Assembly (NCBI GenBank): GCA_041581055.1 | Contig: JBFGCT010000122.1 | Location: 1 to 12,493, forward strand | Length of the DNA stretch: 12,493 nucleotides | Direction of reading: 5' to 3' | Source of the DNA: JBFGCT01 sp041581055 | GTDB taxonomy: Bacteria; Actinomycetota; Acidimicrobiia; Acidimicrobiales; Ilumatobacteraceae | Shown here: positions 8,722 to 12,493 of the stretch, in pieces | How positions within the stretch are numbered: position 1 is the stretch's first letter | Layout: every line of letters begins with the position of its first letter | Notes under the pieces: generated by a model | Seen by the model: the letters and a program-made list of their open reading frames with translations, nothing else | Database searches by the model: none | What the model was told of the DNA's origin: nothing | Made by a program: the position numbers and the translations under genes

Positions 8722-9666
8722 TCAGCCAGCCAGCCGGGTGACCGTCTCGGCGAACTCGCGCACGGTGTCGGCGATGATGTCGGCCACCGGCCGAACCGCG
8801 TCGATCCGGCCGGCGGCCTGGCCGGACAGGGCGATCGCCGCGTTCATGTCGCCGCCGAAGTAGAGGGCCTGGGGGTCGCCGAAGTCGCCGAACACGTTGT
8901 GCTCGGCGTCGACCAGCGCGGTCGTCCGGTCGGTGCGCAGGGCGCGGAGCGCGGGCGAGTGCCGCTGGTTGAGGAACACGGTGTCGGTCTCGGCGGCGTC
9001 GACGATCGCCCGCTTCCAATTGTCGTGGACCGGCGACTCCGCGGCGGAGACCATGCGCGTGCCCATCTGCACGCCCTCGGCGCCGAGGGCGAACGCGGCG
9101 GCCATCGTCATCCCGTCGACGATTCCGCCCGCGGCGATGATCGGGACGTCGACGCGGGAGCGCACGAGCGGGAGCAGGACCATCGTCGACACCGGCGTCG
9201 GGCTCTTGAAGCCGCCGCCCTCGCCGCCCTCGACCACCAGGCCGTCGACCCCGGCGTCGACCGCCTTGAGCGCCGCGGCGAGCGTCGGCACGACGTGGTA
9301 GACGGTCAGCCCGGCGGCCTTCAGGATCCCGGTGTACTTCGTCGGCGAGCCGGCCGAGGTCGTCACGAACTCGACGCCCTGGTCGATGACGAACTCGGCG
9401 ATCCCCGGATCGCGGACGAAGGCCTGGGCGATGTTCACGCCGAACGGCCGGTCGGTCAGGTCGCGCATCTTGCGGATCTCGTCCTTCACCGCGTCGAGCT
9501 CGCCGGACGACGTCTCGATGACCCCGCACGCCCCGGCCGCCGACACCGCCGAGGCGAGCTGCGCCCTGGCGATCCAGCCCATCGGCGCCTGCACGATCGG
9601 GATCTCGACCCCGAGGTCGCGGGCCACCCGGTTGTCGAACGCGGCAGGGAGCTCGGCTGACGTCAT
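8722..9666 (-). CDS. Nitronate monooxygenase (2-nitropropane dioxygenase) family flavoprotein
   Basis: This 314-residue TIM-barrel protein belongs to the FMN-dependent NMO/FabK-like family, whose characterised members oxidise alkyl nitronates. The barrel start PIVQAPMGWI (about 23-32) and the FMN phosphate-binding segments PIIAAGGIVDG and GAEGVQMGTRM are clear. The position normally read as EAGGH, which carries the catalytic His, here reads EGGEGGGF, so that His is replaced by Phe. The FMN-binding fold looks intact, but classical nitronate oxidation is doubtful. The ATG at 9666 lies 7 nt after the stop of the upstream dioxygenase gene and has no ribosome site, suggesting translational coupling in a two-gene operon. 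The C-terminus converges on the BcsB-like gene. Confidence 0.88.
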   Translation of the reverse strand: MTSAELPAAFDNRVARDLGVEIPIVQAPMGWIARAQLASAVSAAGACGVIETSSGELDAVKDEIRKMRDLTDRPFGVNIAQAFVRDPGIAEFVIDQGVEFVTTSAGSPTKYTGILKAAGLTVYHVVPTLAAALKAVDAGVDGLVVEGGEGGGFKSPTPVSTMVLLPLVRSRVDVPIIAAGGIVDGMTMAAAFALGAEGVQMGTRMVSAAESPVHDNWKRAIVDAAETDTVFLNQRHSPALRALRTDRTTALVDAEHNVFGDFGDPQALYFGGDMNAAIALSGQAAGRIDAVRPVADIIADTVREFAETVTRLAG

Positions 9667-9673
9667 CGGGCCA

Positions 9674-10486
9674 TCATGGCGATCGGGTCGGCACGACGGG
9701 GAATCGGGGGTCGCCCTCGAGCGGCGCGCCGGCTGTGAGACCCTCGGCCTCGTACGGCGGCGACACCTGCCACGGGCGGACGCCGAAGCGGGCGTCGTCG
9801 CCGAGCCAGCGCAGGCTGACCACCCTGCGCCGGGTGTTCGACTCGTTGCCGGGCGCGTCGTGCAGCGTGCGGTAGTGGAAGGCGATGACGTCGCCGGGCA
9901 CGACGTCCCAGGACAGGACCCGATGGTTGTCCAGTTCGGCGTCGAGGTCGGGAACCAGCTCGAACCGGTCGTCGCCGTCGGCGTAGGGGGTGTGGTCGAC
10001 GAACTTGCGCGGCACGAACATCCGGTTCCAGCGGTGCGAGCCGGCGATCAGCCGCATCCCGGCCGCGGCCGGGACCGGGTCGAGGGCGATCCACATGCTC
10101 ACGTTCTGGTCGCCGTCGACGCAGTAGTACGGCTGGTCGTGATGCCAGGGCGTGCGTTCGACCGCTCCGGGCTCCTTCACGAGGACGTGCTCGTGGAAGA
10201 AGCGCACGGTGGCCGAGCGCATCAACGCGCCGGCGGCCGCCGCCAGGCCGCTCTCGAACACGACCCGCCGGTACGGCTCGACGTCGGGCCACGTGACGTA
10301 ATCGGTCCAGAAGCCCACGGCGTCGTGCTCGTCGGTGTACCAGTGCGACCAGTCGCTCGGATGGGTGCGGTTGAACTCGACGCCCTCGGCGAGCAGGTCG
10401 AGCCACTCGGGGCCGACCGCGCCGCGCAGAAGGACCGCCCCGTCCCGGTCGTAGTCCACGATGTCCCGTTCGGCGATCGTCGCCAC
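9674..10486 (-). CDS. Phytanoyl-CoA dioxygenase (PhyH) family Fe(II)/2-oxoglutarate oxygenase
   Basis: This 270-residue protein has the non-haem iron facial triad of the PhyH family: WHHDQ with His115 and Asp117 as the HxD, and His209 in TLHDAPGN. The Arg run 219-221 in NTRRRVVSLRW probably holds the 2-oxoglutarate-binding residue. AGMRLIAGSHRWN is the usual strand before the conserved GSH turn. Such enzymes hydroxylate or halogenate lipids and natural products using O2 and 2-oxoglutarate; the substrate here cannot be told. The start is GTG at 10486, without a ribosome site; a GTG nine codons further in (about 10459) is an alternative. It is the first gene of a pair with the nitronate monooxygenase homologue and diverges from the aldo/keto reductase gene across 78 bp. 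Confidence 0.88.
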   Translation of the reverse strand: MATIAERDIVDYDRDGAVLLRGAVGPEWLDLLAEGVEFNRTHPSDWSHWYTDEHDAVGFWTDYVTWPDVEPYRRVVFESGLAAAAGALMRSATVRFFHEHVLVKEPGAVERTPWHHDQPYYCVDGDQNVSMWIALDPVPAAAGMRLIAGSHRWNRMFVPRKFVDHTPYADGDDRFELVPDLDAELDNHRVLSWDVVPGDVIAFHYRTLHDAPGNESNTRRRVVSLRWLGDDARFGVRPWQVSPPYEAEGLTAGAPLEGDPRFPVVPTRSP

Positions 10487-10552
10487 GGGTGAAGCTTGTC
10501 AGATCGGCGGCGGCGCCGGGCTCTCGGGGCGGCCGCGGCGGAGGGCGGGCGG

Positions 10553-10558
10553 TACGGT
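10553..10558 (+). promoter_or_regulatory. -10 element of the aldo/keto reductase gene (leaderless)
   Basis: TACGGT matches TAnnnT and ends exactly 6 nt before the ATG at 10565, so transcription would start at or next to the A of the start codon. This is the typical actinobacterial leaderless arrangement and supports the chosen start. No -35 is recognisable in the GC-rich sequence upstream. Confidence 0.65.
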
Positions 10559-10564
10559 CGGGAC

Positions 10565-11452
10565 ATGATCCCCACCGCACCCTTCGGTCCAACCGGGCAC
10601 CATTCGACCCGCGTGATCTTCGGCGCGGCGGCCCTCGGCGCGATGAGCCAGCAGCGCGCCGACGCGACGCTCGAGCAGATCGGCGCGTGGGGGATCAACC
10701 ACATCGACACCGCCGCGTCGTACGGCGCGTCGGAGGATCGCCTCCAGGGTTGGCTCGGCGCCCACCGGGACGAGGTCTTCCTGGCGACCAAGACCGGCGA
10801 GCGCGCCGGCGGTGCGGCGCGGGCCGAGCTCGAGCGGTCGCTCGCCCGGATGGCGGTCGGCCGGGTCGACATGATCCAGCTGCACAACCTGGTCGAGCCC
10901 GACGAGTGGGAAGCGGCGTACGCGCCGGGTGGCGCGGTCGAGGCGCTGGCCGCCGCCCGGGACGAGGGCCTCGTCGGCCACATCGGCGTCACCGGCCACG
11001 GCCTGCGGATCGCCGGGATGCACCTGCGCAGCCTCGAACGGTTCGACTTCGCCGCGGTCCTGCTCCCGGTCAACTTCACGCTGCTCGACCTGCCCGACTA
11101 TCGCGCCGATGTCGAGCGGTTGCTCGAGGTCTGCGCCGACCGCCAGGTCGCGGTGCAGACGATCAAGTCGATCGCCCGCGGCCGGTGGGGGGAAGGCGAC
11201 GGCCGCCGGTTCAGCTGGTACGAGCCGCTGACCGACCCCGCGGCGATCGGCCGCGCCGTGCGCTACGTGCTCGCCCACCCGCAGATGTTCCTCAACACGA
11301 CGAGCGACGCCCGCCTGCTCCCCGCCGTCGTCGCCGCCGCGGACGACGTCGATGGTGACCTCACCCGCCCGGACGACGACGAGCTGCGCGCCGACGTGGA
11401 GTCGTTCGGGATCACCGCGCTGTTCGACAACGCCGCCCTCGAGCGCATCTGA
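10565..11452 (+). CDS. Aldo/keto reductase
   Basis: This is a 295-residue TIM-barrel oxidoreductase expected to reduce carbonyl compounds with NADPH in the cytoplasm. The whole catalytic tetrad is visible: Asp48 and Tyr53 in HIDTAASYG, Lys76 in FLATKTGER and His107 in IQLHN. The later barrel strands follow (GHIGVTGHG, AVLLPVNF, VAVQTIKSIARG). In the C-terminal cofactor region, FLNTTSDARLLPAVVAAA replaces the usual NADP-binding segment. The physiological substrate cannot be inferred. The ATG at 10565 is fixed by the leaderless promoter just upstream. The gene diverges from the PhyH gene and converges on the FtsH-like gene across a long palindrome. Confidence 0.9.
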   Translation: MIPTAPFGPTGHHSTRVIFGAAALGAMSQQRADATLEQIGAWGINHIDTAASYGASEDRLQGWLGAHRDEVFLATKTGERAGGAARAELERSLARMAVGRVDMIQLHNLVEPDEWEAAYAPGGAVEALAAARDEGLVGHIGVTGHGLRIAGMHLRSLERFDFAAVLLPVNFTLLDLPDYRADVERLLEVCADRQVAVQTIKSIARGRWGEGDGRRFSWYEPLTDPAAIGRAVRYVLAHPQMFLNTTSDARLLPAVVAAADDVDGDLTRPDDDELRADVESFGITALFDNAALERI

Positions 11453-11457
11453 CCCCT

Positions 11458-11511
11458 TCGTTTGCGTCGCGATTGTGAGCGGACGCCCCGCCGGAATCGC
11501 GACGCAAACGA
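11458..11511. terminator. Long perfect palindrome between convergent genes (bidirectional terminator candidate)
   Basis: CGTTTGCGTCGCGATT (11459-11474) and AATCGCGACGCAAACG (11495-11510) are perfect inverted copies. One more T-A pair (11458/11511) gives a 17-bp stem with a 20-nt loop. It fills nearly all of the 67-nt gap between the stops of the aldo/keto reductase gene and the FtsH-like gene. Its design recalls the repeats at 1-184 (arms starting near GTTTG, similar stem length) but the sequence differs. There is no long T tract. Confidence 0.75.
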
Positions 11512-11519
11512 TGTGGAGA

Positions 11520-12493
11520 TCAGTCGGCGATGGCGCGGTTGGCGCTGATCCGCACCGGGCCGCGCCGCTCGGCGATGTCGGCGTGGCGGGAGACGATCGC
11601 GCGGATCGCGTCGCCCTCGAGCTCGTCGCTGGCGCAGAGGCCGTCGGCGATCTCGAGCAGGGCGGCGCGGTACGTCTCGACCATCAGCGCGGCGCGATCG
11701 GCTCCCTCGGCCATCAGCGCGTCGGCCGCGGCGCGGCTCGGGTCGTCGGCCAGCACCTTGGCGACCAGGTTGGCGGCCATCGGCACCGCCGCCGCTTCGA
11801 GGCTGAGCAGGCCGGGGCCGTGGCCGAGCTGCCCGACGAGCTGGGAGGCGATGTTGGTGGCGGCCGCCAGGTCGGAGGAGATGCCGCTGCTGGCGTCGCC
11901 GTACTCCTGCACCTCGGCGGCCCGCCCGGCCATCGCGACCGCGATCAGGTCTCGGGCGTCGCTCGGCGTCTTCAGGAAGCGCTCCTCGAAGTCGCCGTGG
12001 GCGACCAGGCCGAGCGCCGACGAGCGGCGCAAGATCGAGGCCATCTTGACGTCCCGCCGGGTGAGCACGGCGGTGAGCGCGTGGCCCGCCTCGTGGATCG
12101 CGATGCGGCGACGCTCGTCGGGGTGGTAGCCCATCTCCTGGGCGACGCCGACCTCGGTGACCAGCTGGGCCCGCAGGACGTCGGTCACCGACATCACCTT
12201 GCGGCCGTGGCGCAGCGCGATGATCAGCGCCTCGTCGAGCAGCTTCTCGATGCGCACGGGGGAGTACCCCGCGGTCAGGTCGGCGATCAGCGGAGCGGTC
12301 ACGTCGTCCTCGTGGTTCTTCTTCGCCAGGTAGTACTCGGCGATCGCCAGCCGGTCGTTGCGCGGTGGGAGGTTGAACGTGATCACCCGGTCGAAGCGGC
12401 CCGGCCGCATCAGCGCCGGGTCGAGGTCGGCGGCCCGGTTCGTCGAGGCGACGATCAACACGTTGGCCTCGGTCCGCGTCGGGCGCGGCCGCT
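11520..12493 (-). CDS. FtsH-like AAA+ ATPase with M41 metalloprotease domain (C-terminal part, N-terminus outside the window)
   Basis: The reading frame is open to the right edge, so the start and the Walker motifs lie outside. Counting from the codon at 12461, the AAA+ second region of homology ASTNRAADLDPALMRPGRFDR (about 5-25) carries the arginine fingers. The M41 zinc site follows: HEAGH at 123-127 (nt 12081-12095) and the third ligand Asp197 in SSGISSDLAAAT. In FtsH the ATPase pulls membrane or soluble proteins into this protease. The spacing from HEAGH to the Asp (about 70 residues) fits FtsH. However, the sensor-2 segment, normally GFSGADL, reads GYSPVRIEKLLDEA, and the stretch before the SRH is RPRPTRTEAN, so this is a divergent paralogue rather than clearly the housekeeping ftsH. 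Upstream membrane segments cannot be judged. Confidence 0.88.
   Translation of the reverse strand, partial: RPRPTRTEANVLIVASTNRAADLDPALMRPGRFDRVITFNLPPRNDRLAIAEYYLAKKNHEDDVTAPLIADLTAGYSPVRIEKLLDEALIIALRHGRKVMSVTDVLRAQLVTEVGVAQEMGYHPDERRRIAIHEAGHALTAVLTRRDVKMASILRRSSALGLVAHGDFEERFLKTPSDARDLIAVAMAGRAAEVQEYGDASSGISSDLAAATNIASQLVGQLGHGPGLLSLEAAAVPMAANLVAKVLADDPSRAAADALMAEGADRAALMVETYRAALLEIADGLCASDELEGDAIRAIVSRHADIAERRGPVRISANRAIAD

Overview
The window is a GC-rich bacterial chromosomal segment with tight gene packing, several starts without a Shine-Dalgarno sequence, and at least one clear leaderless promoter. The CysQ protein closely resembles the mycobacterial CysQ type as I remember it. Together these suggest a high-GC actinobacterium, possibly Acidimicrobiia (Ilumatobacter-like). 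The lineage is an inference from style and protein resemblance, not from a marker gene. I see no rRNA, tRNA, CRISPR array, transposase or phage gene.

Layout, left to right. Positions 1-184 hold a cluster of long palindromic repeats. A minus-strand two-gene operon follows: cysQ (PAP phosphatase, 1020-1793), then an enoyl-CoA hydratase/isomerase-family gene (202-1014). Divergent from it is a large cytoplasmic PAS-GAF-PAS-GGDEF-EAL protein (1925-4621) with both c-di-GMP motifs and the inhibitory I-site intact. It converges on ettA (4654-6327, minus), an ABC-F translation factor. Divergent from ettA is an exported, C-terminally anchored BcsB-like protein (6496-8697, plus) with no cellulose synthase gene beside it. 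It converges on a minus-strand pair: a phytanoyl-CoA dioxygenase-family gene (9674-10486), followed after 7 nt by a nitronate monooxygenase-family gene (8722-9666). Divergent from that pair is a leaderless aldo/keto reductase gene (10565-11452). It converges, across a 17-bp palindrome, on a divergent FtsH-like AAA+/M41 protease gene that runs off the right edge (11520-12493, minus).

Most genes look like independent units arranged in alternating convergent and divergent pairs. The only likely operons are cysQ-ECH and phyH-NMO. The most interesting leads are the orphan BcsB-like surface protein near a bifunctional c-di-GMP enzyme, the palindromic repeat family, the nitronate monooxygenase homologue with Phe where the catalytic His is expected, and the FtsH-like protein with an altered sensor-2 region. 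I did not find a multi-gene system that is clearly new.
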